A stretch of 64,000 nucleotides of DNA from an uncultured Clostridia bacterium (GTDB lineage: Bacteria > Bacillota > Clostridia > TANB77 > CAG-508), in the NCBI GenBank assembly GCA_934130975.1, contig CAKOYU010000006.1, positions 1 to 64,000 of the forward strand, read 5' to 3'. Position numbers and translations under genes: made by a program. Below the pieces are notes generated by a model. That model was not told the origin of the DNA and made no database searches. It saw nothing but the letters and a program-made list of their open reading frames with translations. Positions 44,870-54,493 of this stretch are shown here, in pieces. Each line of letters begins with the position of its first letter. Position 1 is the first letter of the stretch.

Positions 44870-46396
44870 ATGAGAGGATTTGAAGAAATACAAAAAATAG
44901 TTAAAAATTTTGTTGAAGAATCAGGACAAGCTAAACAACAAATTATAGAAATAGAAAATGAAAGAAACAATCTAGCACAAGAAAGAAATAGAAAAAAAGA
45001 AGCTAATATTGAAGAAAATTTAGCTGAAGTTAACGAGCTTGGAAAACAAATTTCTAAACTAGGCAATCAAAGTCAAGAATTACAAAATAAGCTTGATAAA
45101 CGTTTTTTAGAAGTGAAAAAATTAGTAAATCTAATGATAGATAATCAAATCACAGAAGAAATGAGAAAAATTCGTAAAATAAATGAAATTAAAGAAGAAT
45201 ATATAGAAAGAGTTTCTCTTCAAGAAGAAAGAAATGCTAGATATGAAATGCAAAAACAAGAATTTTTCGAAAGATTTGGAAGAATGCCAGAATTATCAGA
45301 AAATGCAAAACAAGAAGATACAATTCAAGATAAGCAATGTTTGAAATATAAAGAAAAAACAGAAGAAAAACAAATACAAATAGAAGAATGTCAAGAAAAT
45401 TTAGCAGAACTAGTAGAATTTAAAAATGCTGTTGCAGACAAAAATTGGTCAAGAATTATCTGTGATGAAAAAGAAAATGAGGAAGAAATTATAGAATTGC
45501 CATTGGTTGAAGAAATAGAAATAGAAGAAATGGAACCAATACAAGAAGTGGAAGTAGAAGAATTTCAACCAATAGAAGAGATTTCAATAGAAGAATTAGA
45601 AGGTGAACCTTTCGAGGAAATAAAAGAAGAAAATTTAACAAAAGAAGATAGTATAATTTCAGAAAACATTGTGGAAGAAAGCGAAAAGAATGAAATTGAC
45701 CAAATTGAAGAATTGGCAAAAGCAATAGTAGAACAAATAGTTGCAGAACAGACGGAACAGACAAAGAAAAATATAACAGAAGAACAGGAAATAATAGCTT
45801 TTGAAGAAAAAAATACAGAAAAATATGATAATTTACTAAATGAACCAGTATTATTATCAAATATAATGGTTAAAATTGAAAATAATGAGCTTATTTACAA
45901 AGCACAAGCTAACAATGGAGAAGAAATATCAATAAAACCTACAAAACTAGTAACAGGAAATGCATTATTGAATACTAAAGAAGAAATAGAGAAAATAAAA
46001 GAAATTTTAATAAATTATGCAGTAGTAGAGTATAAGCCTTTGGACAAAAGTGTAATTAAAAAGATTGATCCATTAGTTTGTGAATTATTAAGTAAATTTG
46101 CAAATGAATATGACTGTGATGCAGGAATGCTTATTTATAATTATGCTATGTCATTTGCAAAAAATGAAATGTTAAGAACAGATTTTGCATCAATAACATA
46201 TAATATTGCATATATAGATGGAACTAATTTAAGTAAAATAGAAAAACGCGAAATTTCTAAAATATGTAGAAAAGCATTGAAAAACGAGAATATAGATATA
46301 ATAGGAAGAATATCAGCTTTTAGTGGAATAAAATACATTTTTAGAAGACTATTTGCTATAAATAGTGAAAATAGATTACCAGAAGGAAAATATTAA
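44870..46396 (+). CDS. large coiled-coil acidic protein, unknown, upstream of the str operon
   Basis: 508 residues. The first ~180 are charged helical coiled coil (ENERNNLAQERNRKKEANIEE and onward). A very acidic stretch (about 200-260) of EEIEIEEMEP-type repeats follows, then another helical region. The C-terminal ~120 residues are more globular (LVCELLSKFANEYDCDAGMLIYNYAMSFAKNEML, ending RRLFAINSENRLPEGKY). No signal peptide or membrane helix. The start follows TAAGGTTGTAAG, a weak ribosome site; GAAAGGAG lies 45 bases upstream. It ends 20 bases before the rpsL promoter. I do not recognise it. Confidence 0.68.
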   Translation: MRGFEEIQKIVKNFVEESGQAKQQIIEIENERNNLAQERNRKKEANIEENLAEVNELGKQISKLGNQSQELQNKLDKRFLEVKKLVNLMIDNQITEEMRKIRKINEIKEEYIERVSLQEERNARYEMQKQEFFERFGRMPELSENAKQEDTIQDKQCLKYKEKTEEKQIQIEECQENLAELVEFKNAVADKNWSRIICDEKENEEEIIELPLVEEIEIEEMEPIQEVEVEEFQPIEEISIEELEGEPFEEIKEENLTKEDSIISENIVEESEKNEIDQIEELAKAIVEQIVAEQTEQTKKNITEEQEIIAFEEKNTEKYDNLLNEPVLLSNIMVKIENNELIYKAQANNGEEISIKPTKLVTGNALLNTKEEIEKIKEILINYAVVEYKPLDKSVIKKIDPLVCELLSKFANEYDCDAGMLIYNYAMSFAKNEMLRTDFASITYNIAYIDGTNLSKIEKREISKICRKALKNENIDIIGRISAFSGIKYIFRRLFAINSENRLPEGKY

Positions 46397-46416
46397 TAAA
46401 ATTAAAAGAAAAAATA

Positions 46417-46445
46417 TTGACATAATCAGGTAAAAATGATAAAAT
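46417..46445 (+). promoter_or_regulatory. promoter of the str operon
   Basis: TTGACA at 46417-46422, a 17-base spacer and TAAAAT at 46440-46445. Confidence 0.8.
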
Positions 46446-46447
46446 AT

Positions 46448-46496
46448 AAACCGCGATGGAAAACCTATATTAGGTAAATCCGTAGCGGTTTTAATT
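46448..46496 (+). promoter_or_regulatory. rpsL leader hairpin, possible attenuator
   Basis: AAACCGC and GCGGTTT close a loop that holds its own ACCTATATTAGGT stem, followed by TTAATTT. It sits at the very start of the transcript, 39 bases before rpsL. This may be an attenuator or a ribosomal-protein feedback site. Confidence 0.55.
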
Positions 46497-46534
46497 TATT
46501 AAAATAAAATATAAAAGAAAGAGGTGAAATTTAA

Positions 46535-46948
46535 GTGCCAACAATTAATCAATTAGTAAGAAAAGGAAGACAAACATCAAAGGCAAAATCTACAGCACCA
46601 GCATTACAACATGGATGGAACTCAAAAAACAAAACATTAACAAATAATAGAGCTCCACAAAAGAGAGGTGTATGTACAGTTGTAAAAACAGTAACACCTA
46701 AGAAACCAAACTCAGCTTTAAGAAAAGTTGCCAGAGTTAGACTTTCAAATGGTTATGAAGTAACATCTTATATCCCAGGTATAGGACATAACTTACAAGA
46801 ACACAGTGTAGTTCTAATTAGAGGAGGAAGAGTAAAAGACCTTCCAGGTGTTAGATACCATATAATAAGAGGAACATTAGATACAGCAGGGGTTAAAGAC
46901 AGAATGCAAGCTCGTTCTAAGTATGGAGCTAAAAAACCAAAAAAATAA
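46535..46948 (+). CDS. rpsL: 30S ribosomal protein S12
   Basis: 137 residues from a GTG start (AAGAGGTG upstream). Core motifs: QLVRKGRQ, KTVTPKKPNSALRKVARVRLSNG, IPGIGHNLQEHSVVLIRGGRVKDLPGVRYH, with the KPNSA lysine and the VKDLPG lysine where streptomycin resistance changes occur; both are the sensitive residues. First gene of the str operon, followed by an unusual palindrome before rpsG. Confidence 0.97.
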   Translation: MPTINQLVRKGRQTSKAKSTAPALQHGWNSKNKTLTNNRAPQKRGVCTVVKTVTPKKPNSALRKVARVRLSNGYEVTSYIPGIGHNLQEHSVVLIRGGRVKDLPGVRYHIIRGTLDTAGVKDRMQARSKYGAKKPKK

Positions 46949-46950
46949 AA

Positions 46951-47069
46951 AATAAACTAAATCAGGCATCTTGCACATTTTCGACATCTATTGCAAACTT
47001 CGGCATACAAATGTATAGCCTCACCTTGCAATAAACATCAAAAAATGCACAATATACCTAATTTATTTA
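46951..47069 (+). repeat. long palindromic element B, between rpsL and rpsG
   Basis: The left arm (AAATCAGGCATCTTGCACAT, then CGACATCTATTGCAA) pairs over about 45 bases with the right arm (TTGCAATAAACATC, then ATGCACAATATACCTAATTT), with an ATACA...TGTAT tip. The first half resembles element C in sequence (TTGCACATTTTC against CTGCACATTTTC). About 150 further bases to rpsG include small stems GGAAAG/CTTTCC and ATACC/GGTAT. Confidence 0.82.
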
Positions 47070-47223
47070 ATTTTTTGAATTAATCAGATTAGTGCACACA
47101 ATTTACTAAATTAAGGTACTTAAATTTAGAATAGATTATGTAGCACTATACGGGAAAGATTATACTTTCCAGAGTAACTTAGATACCTTATGGGTATCAG
47201 AAAAAGAAAAGGAGTGAAGAATA

Positions 47224-47694
47224 GTGCCAAGAAGAGGATATATAGCAAAAAGAGATGTATTACCAGATCCAATTTACAATAGCAAAGTTGTTACAAAATT
47301 AATTAACAACATAATGTTAGATGGTAAAAAATCAGTTGCTCAAGGTATAGTATATGATGCTTTTGATATAATAAAAGAAAAAGAAGGAAAAAATCCTTTA
47401 GAAGTATTTGAAGCAGCATTAGAAAACATTATGCCAGTTCTTGAAGTAAAAGCAAGAAGAGTTGGTGGAGCAACATACCAAGTGCCATTAGAAATTAGAC
47501 CTGAAAGAAGACAAACTTTAGGTTTAAGATGGTTAGTTAACTATGCTAGAAACAGACATGAAAAAACTATGGCTGAAAAATTAGCTGGTGAAATCATGGA
47601 TGCTGTTAACGGAAACGGTGGAGCATTCAAGAAGAAAGAAGATACACATAGAATGGCTGAGGCTAATAAGGCTTTTGCTCATTACAAATGGTAA
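47224..47694 (+). CDS. rpsG: 30S ribosomal protein S7
   Basis: 156 residues, GTG start after AAAGGAGTG. Starts PRRGYIAKRDVLPDPIYNS, with VKARRVGGATYQVPLEIRPERR, the RNA-binding core, and the C-terminal HRMAEANKAFAHYKW. S7 nucleates assembly of the small subunit head and in other bacteria represses this operon by binding between rpsL and rpsG. Confidence 0.98.
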   Translation: MPRRGYIAKRDVLPDPIYNSKVVTKLINNIMLDGKKSVAQGIVYDAFDIIKEKEGKNPLEVFEAALENIMPVLEVKARRVGGATYQVPLEIRPERRQTLGLRWLVNYARNRHEKTMAEKLAGEIMDAVNGNGGAFKKKEDTHRMAEANKAFAHYKW

Positions 47695-47821
47695 AATTTC
47701 GATTAAAAGCAATAATCTGCACATTTTCAATAACTATTTCAAACCTCGACGTACCATCGTACGACTTCGGCTTGAAATAACTATTAAAAATGCACATCTT
47801 ATCACTTTTAATCAAAATTAG
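47694..47821 (+). repeat. long palindromic element C, between rpsG and fusA
   Basis: AAAATTTCGATTAAAAG, CTGCACATTTTC and AATAACTATTTCAA on the left pair with TTGAAATAACTATT, AAAATGCACAT and CTTTTAATCAAAATT on the right. An inner CGTAC-CAT-CGTACG tip is present. The left arm starts at the rpsG stop codon. Similar build to element B 625 bases upstream. Further hairpins TTGCATTTT/AAATGCAA and AAAGGGT/ACCCTTT lie between it and fusA. Confidence 0.85.
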
Positions 47822-47919
47822 AGTTTTGCATTTTGAGAGATATAGAGATATTAAGAAATGCAATGTAAAAGGGTGTAGGAACATTACCCTTTATCCAATT
47901 AAAGGAGGGAAATATTAAT

Positions 47920-50004
47920 ATGGCAGGAAGAGCATACCCATTAGAGAGAACAAGAAATATAGGAATAATGGCTCACATTGATGCTGGTAAAACAACAACA
48001 ACAGAGAGAATATTATTCTATACAGGTAAAACACATAAAATAGGAGAAGTTCACGAAGGTGCTGCTACAATGGACTGGATGGAACAAGAACAAGAAAGAG
48101 GTATTACAATTACATCTGCTGCAACAACATGTTTCTGGAAAAACAATAGAATCAATATAATTGATACCCCAGGACACGTAGACTTTACAGTAGAAGTTCA
48201 AAGATCTTTAAGAGTTCTTGACGGTGCAGTTACAGTATTAGCTGCTAAAGGTGGAGTTCAACCACAAACAGAAACAGTATGGAGACAAGCTGATAAATAC
48301 CAAGTACCAAGAATGGTATATGTAAATAAAATGGATATTGTTGGTGCAAACTTTATGCTTTGTGTTGATCAACTAAAAACTAGATTACGTGCTAATCCAG
48401 TTCCTATTCAATTACCAATAGGTGCAGAAGATCAATTTAAAGGAATAGTTGATTTAATAAAAATGAGAGCTTTCATCCATAAAGATGATTTAGGAAGAGA
48501 AATTGAAGAAACAGATATTCCAGCTGATATGGTTGAAGATGCTAAAAAATGGAGAACAGCTATGATAGAAGCTGTTTGCGAACAAGATGAAGAATTAATG
48601 ATGAAATATTTAGAAGGTGAAGAACTTTCTGAAGAAGAAATCAAAAGCGGAATAAGAAAAGGAACAATCGCTAACGAAATGGTTCCTGTAACATGTGGTT
48701 CTTCATATAAAAACAAAGGTGTACAAGAACTTTTAAATGCAATAGTTGACTTTATGCCATCACCACTTGATATACCACATATCAAAGGTGAAACACTAGA
48801 TGGTGAACCAACAGAAGCAAAAACTTCTGATAGTGAACCATTTGCAGCATTAGCATTTAAAATTGCGACAGATCCATTCGTAGGAAAATTATGTTTCTTT
48901 AGAGTATATTCAGGTGTACTAGAAACAGGATCAACAGTTTTAAATTCTAGCAAAGATAAAAAAGAAAGAATTGGTAGAATTCTACAAATGCACTCAAATC
49001 ACAGAGAAGATATTGAAAAAGTATATGCTGGTGATATTGCAGCTGCAGTAGGATTAAAAGATGTTACAACTGGAAATACTTTATGTGATCCAGATCATCC
49101 AATAATTCTAGAATCAATGGAATTCCCTGAACCAGTTATTGATATTGCTATTGAGCCAAAAGACAAAGCAGCTCAAGAAAAAATGGGAATTGCTTTAGCA
49201 AAATTAGCTGAAGAAGATCCAACATTTAAAGCATATACAAATCAAGAAACAGGACAAACAATCATCGCAGGTATGGGTGAGTTACACTTAGACATAATTG
49301 TTGATAGATTAAAAAGAGAATTCAAAGTAGAATGTAATGTAGGTAAACCACAAGTTGCTTACAAAGAAACAATTAGAAATAAAGTAAAAGTTCAAGGTAA
49401 ATTTATTCGTCAATCTGGTGGTAAAGGACAATACGGTGACGTATGGTTTGAAATGGAACCATTAGAACCAGGAAAAGGAATTGAATTCGAAAGCAAAATC
49501 GTTGGAGGAGCAGTTCCAAAAGAATATATTAAACCAATAGAACAAGGAATGAGAGATGCTGCAGAAAGTGGTATCTTAGCTGGATATCCAGTAATCGACT
49601 TCAAAGTATCATTAGTAGATGGTTCTTACCATGAAGTTGACTCATCAGAAATGGCATTCAAGATTGCTGCATCTATGGCATTCAAAGAAGGATGTAAACA
49701 AGCTAAATCAGTTATCTTAGAGCCAATTATGAAAGTTGAAATAACAGTTCCAGAAGAATACATGGGAGATGTTATAGGAGATGTAAACTCTAGACGTGGT
49801 AGAATGGAAGGTATGGATTCAGATGATGGAATGCAAGAAATACATGCATTTATTCCATTATCAGAAATGTTTGGATATGCAACAGACTTACGTTCAAAAA
49901 CACAAGGTAGAGGTTCATACTCTATGGAACCATCTCATTATGAAGAAGTTCCTAAATCAGTACTTGAAACAATTGTTGCTTCAAGAGCTAAAAAAGAAAA
50001 CTAA
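47920..50004 (+). CDS. fusA: elongation factor G
   Basis: 694 residues. GTPase motifs: AHIDAGKTTTTERIL (G1), RGITITSAATT (G2), DTPGHVDF (G3), NKMD (G4). Domains II to V follow, with the GELHLDIIVDRL and RRGRMEGM regions intact. Drives tRNA-mRNA translocation. AAAGGAGGG site precedes the ATG. Third gene of the operon, 225 bases after rpsG. Confidence 0.98.
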   Translation: MAGRAYPLERTRNIGIMAHIDAGKTTTTERILFYTGKTHKIGEVHEGAATMDWMEQEQERGITITSAATTCFWKNNRINIIDTPGHVDFTVEVQRSLRVLDGAVTVLAAKGGVQPQTETVWRQADKYQVPRMVYVNKMDIVGANFMLCVDQLKTRLRANPVPIQLPIGAEDQFKGIVDLIKMRAFIHKDDLGREIEETDIPADMVEDAKKWRTAMIEAVCEQDEELMMKYLEGEELSEEEIKSGIRKGTIANEMVPVTCGSSYKNKGVQELLNAIVDFMPSPLDIPHIKGETLDGEPTEAKTSDSEPFAALAFKIATDPFVGKLCFFRVYSGVLETGSTVLNSSKDKKERIGRILQMHSNHREDIEKVYAGDIAAAVGLKDVTTGNTLCDPDHPIILESMEFPEPVIDIAIEPKDKAAQEKMGIALAKLAEEDPTFKAYTNQETGQTIIAGMGELHLDIIVDRLKREFKVECNVGKPQVAYKETIRNKVKVQGKFIRQSGGKGQYGDVWFEMEPLEPGKGIEFESKIVGGAVPKEYIKPIEQGMRDAAESGILAGYPVIDFKVSLVDGSYHEVDSSEMAFKIAASMAFKEGCKQAKSVILEPIMKVEITVPEEYMGDVIGDVNSRRGRMEGMDSDDGMQEIHAFIPLSEMFGYATDLRSKTQGRGSYSMEPSHYEEVPKSVLETIVASRAKKEN

Positions 50005-50015
50005 TTTTATAAAAA

Positions 50016-50054
50016 CACTTGCATTTTCTATAGAAATGTTGTAAAATGCAAGTG
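50016..50054 (+). promoter_or_regulatory. fusA-tuf intergenic hairpin
   Basis: CACTTGCATTTT and AAAATGCAAGTG form a perfect 12-bp stem with a 15-base loop. There is no T run, so it looks like a processing or stability structure rather than a terminator. Confidence 0.6.
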
Positions 50055-50138
50055 CGTAAATAAGTTATTAATATTAAAAAATAAAAGAATAAACATTTAT
50101 AAAATGATTATTCTAAATATTAAAGGAGGAAATAAAAA

Positions 50139-51341
50139 ATGGCAAAAGCAAAATTTGAAAGAACAAAGCCACACGTTAACATCGGTACAATCGGACATGT
50201 TGACCACGGAAAAACAACAACAACAGCTGCTATTACAAAATATTTATCATTATTAGGAAAAGCTCAATACGAAGCTTATGATCAAATCGATGGAGCACCA
50301 GAAGAAAAAGCAAGAGGAATCACAATCAACACAGCTCACGTAGAATATGAAACAGATACAAGACACTATGCACACGTAGACTGTCCAGGACATGCTGACT
50401 ATGTTAAAAACATGATCACAGGTGCAGCTCAAATGGATGGTGCAATATTAGTTGTATCAGCAGCTGATGGACCAATGCCACAAACAAGAGAACACATCTT
50501 ATTAGCTAGACAAGTAGGTGTTAAATACATCGTTGTTTACTTAAATAAATGTGATATGGTTGATGATCCAGAATTATTAGAATTAGTTGAAATGGAAGTT
50601 AGAGACCTATTAACAGAATATGGTTTCCCAGGAGATGACATTCCAATTATAAAAGGATCTTCATTAAAAGTATTAGAAAGTACATCAACAGACCCTAATG
50701 ATCCAGTATATGCTCCAATGAAAGAGTTAATGGATGCTGTAGATAGCTATATTCCAACACCAGAAAGACCAATCGATCAACCATTCTTAATGCCAGTTGA
50801 AGACGTATTCACAATCACAGGACGTGGAACAGTTGCAACAGGTAGAGTAGAAAGAGGAATTGTTAAAGTTTCTGACGAAGTTGAAATCATTGGTTTAACA
50901 ACTGAAAGAAGAAAAACTGTTGTTACAGGTGTAGAAATGTTCAGAAAATTATTAGACCAAGCTGAAGCTGGAGACAATATCGGAACATTATTAAGAGGAA
51001 TTGATAGAAAAGACATCGAAAGAGGTCAAGTACTATGTAAACCAGGAACAATTCATCCACATACAAAATTCACATCAGAAGTATACGTTTTAACTAAAGA
51101 TGAAGGTGGAAGACATACTCCATTCTTCAACGGATACAGACCACAATTCTATTTCAGAACAACAGACGTAACAGGTGTTATCGAATTACCTGCTGGAACA
51201 GAAATGGTTATGCCAGGTGATAACGTATCAATGACAATTGAATTAATTACACCTATCGCTATCGAAAAAGGATTAAGATTCGCTATTCGTGAAGGTGGTA
51301 GAACAGTTGGTTCAGGTGTTGTTGCTGATATAATCGAATAA
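50139..51341 (+). CDS. tuf: elongation factor Tu
   Basis: 400 residues. GHVDHGKTTTTAAI (G1), RGITINTAHVEY (G2), DCPGHADYVKNMITGAAQMDG (G3, in part), NKCD (G4). Brings aminoacyl-tRNA to the ribosome. AAAGGAGG site. Codon use is more biased to AAC, TTC and ATC than in neighbouring genes, as expected for high expression. Followed by a terminator. Confidence 0.98.
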   Translation: MAKAKFERTKPHVNIGTIGHVDHGKTTTTAAITKYLSLLGKAQYEAYDQIDGAPEEKARGITINTAHVEYETDTRHYAHVDCPGHADYVKNMITGAAQMDGAILVVSAADGPMPQTREHILLARQVGVKYIVVYLNKCDMVDDPELLELVEMEVRDLLTEYGFPGDDIPIIKGSSLKVLESTSTDPNDPVYAPMKELMDAVDSYIPTPERPIDQPFLMPVEDVFTITGRGTVATGRVERGIVKVSDEVEIIGLTTERRKTVVTGVEMFRKLLDQAEAGDNIGTLLRGIDRKDIERGQVLCKPGTIHPHTKFTSEVYVLTKDEGGRHTPFFNGYRPQFYFRTTDVTGVIELPAGTEMVMPGDNVSMTIELITPIAIEKGLRFAIREGGRTVGSGVVADIIE

Positions 51342-51358
51342 TAAATGAATTATTATAT

Positions 51359-51387
51359 AGAAAGAAGTCAAGAAATTGGCTTCTTTT
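51359..51387 (+). terminator. terminator of the str operon
   Basis: AAGAAGTCAA and TTGGCTTCTT with one G-T pair, followed by TTTG. Confidence 0.85.
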
Positions 51388-51461
51388 TGTTGTATATATA
51401 TTACGATATTGTTACAGAAGTATTACAAAAAGTTTAAAAATATATTACATTAACATAATGT

Positions 51462-51490
51462 TTGACAAAAATTGCCTCAAATGCTATAAT
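51462..51490 (+). promoter_or_regulatory. perfect consensus promoter downstream of tuf
   Basis: TTGACA at 51462-51467, a 17-base spacer and TATAAT at 51485-51490: both boxes match the sigma-A consensus fully. Confidence 0.88.
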
Positions 51491-51531
51491 AAAGATAGTG
51501 TTTTGCGTAAGCAAATAGAAAGGAGAAAAAT

Positions 51532-53136
51532 ATGAAAATAAAAGAAGAGATATCAAAAGAAATAAAAGAATATATTGAAAAGTTTAATAATCAAGATAAT
51601 GAGTTGAATGAGGGAATAAATAAAAAAGAAATAGAACATGAAGAAAAAAAAGAAAAATTTAATGAAAAGTGGGATGAGGATATTTTTCCAGCAGATATAC
51701 CAATTAGAGATAAGGAAGCTGCTGAACTAGAAGAAGAAGCTAACAAAATAAAAGAGGAAAGAAAAAGCATTGAAGAAAAAATAAAAAATACTGAAAATGA
51801 TTTTAGAAAAGTAGTTTCTGATATGGAGAAAAAGCTTGAAAATAGAAGAAATGAAATTGTAGAATATGTAAATAACAAAGAGCAATTATTAGAAAATAAA
51901 AAACATTTGGAAAAGCAATTAGAAGAACAGATTAAAGGAATAGAGACTTGGAAAGAAAATGGTATAAATGAAAATGATGTTCTATATCAAAGAAGAAAAA
52001 ATATTGTAATACCAGATTTAGAAAATCAAATTAAAGAAATTGATTCAAAATTGGATGAAAAAAGCTTAAGAGAGGAATATAAGGAATTAGGAAAGATAAA
52101 AAATCAAATTAAAGATATTAAGTTACATGATAGAAAACACATTATATCAGAATTATCTGAAATATTTGAAGTAAAAGAAAATAATCAAAATCAAATTACA
52201 GGAGAACCAACAGAACAGGAGCCAGTTGTAACAGAACCAATAGAACAAGAACAAGCTACAACAAAACCAATAGAGCAAAAGCAAATCATAGCTGAAAAAA
52301 ACCAAACAAAGCCTGCTGGAACAAAAGCAATTGAACAAAAGACTTATCAAGAATCAGCAGAAAAAACAGAAGATAAAAAAATGACTATTGGTAGAAAAAT
52401 TAAATTGATAGATTCAAATGGAAAAGTATATAGTGTAGCTAAATCTAAAGAATATTTTGAAAAATATGATTCAGAAAAATTAGGGCTTTTTGGAAAAATT
52501 GTAGCAAAAATGAAAAAAAGCATAAAAAATAGAATATATGGTGAAAATTTAGAAGAGAATGAAAAGATAGAAAAATCAGATATATATAGTGACTTAGAAG
52601 AAGAAATGGATGACATAATAAAAATGCCAGAATTAAGCAAATTAGATCCTATTATTGCATATGGATTAAAAGAGGGATTAGCTAATAAGATATTAACTTC
52701 TAAAGAGGTATTGCAAACTATTAATGCAATAGAAAGCAATGATAAAGAAACACTAAATAAAATTTTACCAATAAAATGGGATAAAAATGATTTATCTAAA
52801 GGAGCATTTTTACCTTGGAATAGAAAGAGCAGAGACCAAATAGTAAAACAGGCAGAAGAAAATAAAGAGCTTATGGAAGTTACTGGTGAATATGAACCAA
52901 GCCTATTAAAAAGATTAAAGAATAAAGCAGAGAAATATTTTCCAGCAAAAGAAGAACAAAAATATATAACTGATGGAAGTGAAAAAAATGTTTCTTCACA
53001 TCAAAAATTAAGAGATTTTCAAGAAAGAGCAGGAATTAAAATGTCTCAAGAACAATTACAAGAGAATGAACAAGAAACTGAGGAACAAACTCAAATTATT
53101 GGAGAACAAGAAAAAGATAATGAAGAAGTTAAATAA
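51532..53136 (+). CDS. large coiled-coil protein with TEPIEQ-type repeats, unknown, downstream of the str operon
   Basis: 534 residues. The first ~225 residues are a long charged coiled coil. Residues ~222-270 are irregular repeats of the form PTEQEP / PIEQEQ / PIEQKQ. A basic region follows (MTIGRKIKLIDSNGKVYSVAKSKEYFEKY and GLFGKIVAKMKKSIKNRIYG in parts), then an acidic, more globular end and a glutamine/glutamate tail. No signal peptide or membrane helix. A perfect consensus promoter and AAAGGAG suggest high expression. The gene at 44870 on the other side of the str operon is also a large acidic coiled-coil protein, but I see no clear sequence relation. Function unknown. Confidence 0.7.
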   Translation: MKIKEEISKEIKEYIEKFNNQDNELNEGINKKEIEHEEKKEKFNEKWDEDIFPADIPIRDKEAAELEEEANKIKEERKSIEEKIKNTENDFRKVVSDMEKKLENRRNEIVEYVNNKEQLLENKKHLEKQLEEQIKGIETWKENGINENDVLYQRRKNIVIPDLENQIKEIDSKLDEKSLREEYKELGKIKNQIKDIKLHDRKHIISELSEIFEVKENNQNQITGEPTEQEPVVTEPIEQEQATTKPIEQKQIIAEKNQTKPAGTKAIEQKTYQESAEKTEDKKMTIGRKIKLIDSNGKVYSVAKSKEYFEKYDSEKLGLFGKIVAKMKKSIKNRIYGENLEENEKIEKSDIYSDLEEEMDDIIKMPELSKLDPIIAYGLKEGLANKILTSKEVLQTINAIESNDKETLNKILPIKWDKNDLSKGAFLPWNRKSRDQIVKQAEENKELMEVTGEYEPSLLKRLKNKAEKYFPAKEEQKYITDGSEKNVSSHQKLRDFQERAGIKMSQEQLQENEQETEEQTQIIGEQEKDNEEVK

Positions 53137-53152
53137 TTAAATATATATAAAA

Positions 53153-53190
53153 GCAGTGTAATTTAATAAAAACAATTACATTGTTTTTTT
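53153..53190 (+). terminator. terminator after the coiled-coil gene
   Basis: AGTGTAATT and AATTACATT with a short loop, followed by GTTTTTTT. Confidence 0.75.
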
Positions 53191-53302
53191 AGCTAAAATT
53201 AATTAAACCTATTGCAATTTTATAAAAACAATAATAAAATAGAAACATCACGAATAATCATAAATATAAATAAGAACATAAAGAAAGGGAATGAAATAAA
53301 AA

Positions 53303-54331
53303 ATGAATATATTATTAGATGCAATGGGTGGAGATAATGCACCAGACGCTAATATAAAAGGAGCACTAAAGGCTATAAACCAAGTAAAAGCAAATGTAAC
53401 ATTAATAGGAAAAGAAGAAATAATTAGAAAAAAAATCAAAGAATTTACAGGAAAAGAATTGGAAGAGGTATCTTCAAGACTAAAAATCAAGAATGCAATA
53501 GAAACAATAGAAATGGAAGAACAACCAACAGTAGCAATAAAACATAAAAAAGACTCTTCAATGGTAGTTGGGTTTAAAATGCTAAAAGATGGGGAAGGAG
53601 ATGTATTTATTTCTGCAGGAAATTCAGGAGCTTTGTTAGCTGGAGCTACATTACTTGTAGGAAGAATAAAAGGAATAGATAGACCAGCATTAGCAGGAAT
53701 ACTTCCAGCATATAAAAGTCAATTATTACTTATTGATTCTGGTTCAAATACAAATTGTAAACCAATAAATTTATTACAATTCGCTCAAATGTCTACAATA
53801 TATTTAAAAAATACATTTGGAATAGAAAGACCAGCAATTGGATTATTAAATATAGGAACAGAAGAAACAAAAGGAAATGAATTAGTAAAAGAGAGTTATA
53901 AACTATTAAAAGAAAAATCAGAAGAGTTAGGAATCAATTTTGTTGGAAATGTAGAAGGAAGAGATGCTTTTTCAGGAAAAATAGATGCAATAGTAACAGA
54001 TGGATTTACAGGAAATGTATTTTTAAAAACAACAGAAGGTCTTGGAAAATTTGTAAAAAGAACATTAACAGAAAGTTTAACACAAAGTTTAATTTCAAAA
54101 ATATGTACAGTACCATGTCTTCCTGCAATAAATAGATTTAAAAAGACAATGGATTATAAATCATATGGAGGAGCACTATTTTTAGGTGTTAAAAAACCTG
54201 TTGTAAAAGCACATGGAAGTAGTGATGAAACACTTTTTGAATTTACAATTAAACAAGCTGAAAAATTTGTAGAGAATAAAGCTGTTGATAAAATGATAGA
54301 AGAATTTGAAAAAAACAGCTCAAAGGCTTGA
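53303..54331 (+). CDS. plsX: phosphate acyltransferase PlsX
   Basis: 342 residues. Starts NILLDAMGGDNAPDANIKGA, with EQPTVAIKHKKDSSMVVG, SAGNSGALLAGATLLVGRI and the C-terminal GGALFLGVKKPVVKAHGSS. It turns acyl-ACP into acyl-phosphate, the first step of membrane lipid synthesis in Firmicutes. acpP and rnc follow in the classical order but with an inserted hydrolase gene. No FapR site was evident upstream. Confidence 0.97.
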   Translation: MNILLDAMGGDNAPDANIKGALKAINQVKANVTLIGKEEIIRKKIKEFTGKELEEVSSRLKIKNAIETIEMEEQPTVAIKHKKDSSMVVGFKMLKDGEGDVFISAGNSGALLAGATLLVGRIKGIDRPALAGILPAYKSQLLLIDSGSNTNCKPINLLQFAQMSTIYLKNTFGIERPAIGLLNIGTEETKGNELVKESYKLLKEKSEELGINFVGNVEGRDAFSGKIDAIVTDGFTGNVFLKTTEGLGKFVKRTLTESLTQSLISKICTVPCLPAINRFKKTMDYKSYGGALFLGVKKPVVKAHGSSDETLFEFTIKQAEKFVENKAVDKMIEEFEKNSSKA

Positions 54332-54397
54332 AATTAAACACTTTCAGACAAAATACTGAATAGGTAGTATAAAAAACAAAAAATATTATAAATATGC

Positions 54398-54426
54398 TTG
54401 ACAAAATAATGAACATATAATATAAA
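54398..54426 (+). promoter_or_regulatory. promoter of acpP
   Basis: TTGACA at 54398-54403, a 17-base spacer and TATAAA at 54421-54426; acpP can therefore be made independently of plsX. Confidence 0.75.
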
Positions 54427-54493
54427 TGTTACAGGTGAAATTTGATTATTAAAAACAGATATCATTTAGCACATGAGAGGAGGTGAACTTGTA

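Noticed and set aside
46960..47060. Riboswitch in the rpsL-rpsG gap
   Set aside because: The sequence is a simple long palindrome with no riboswitch core that I recognise.
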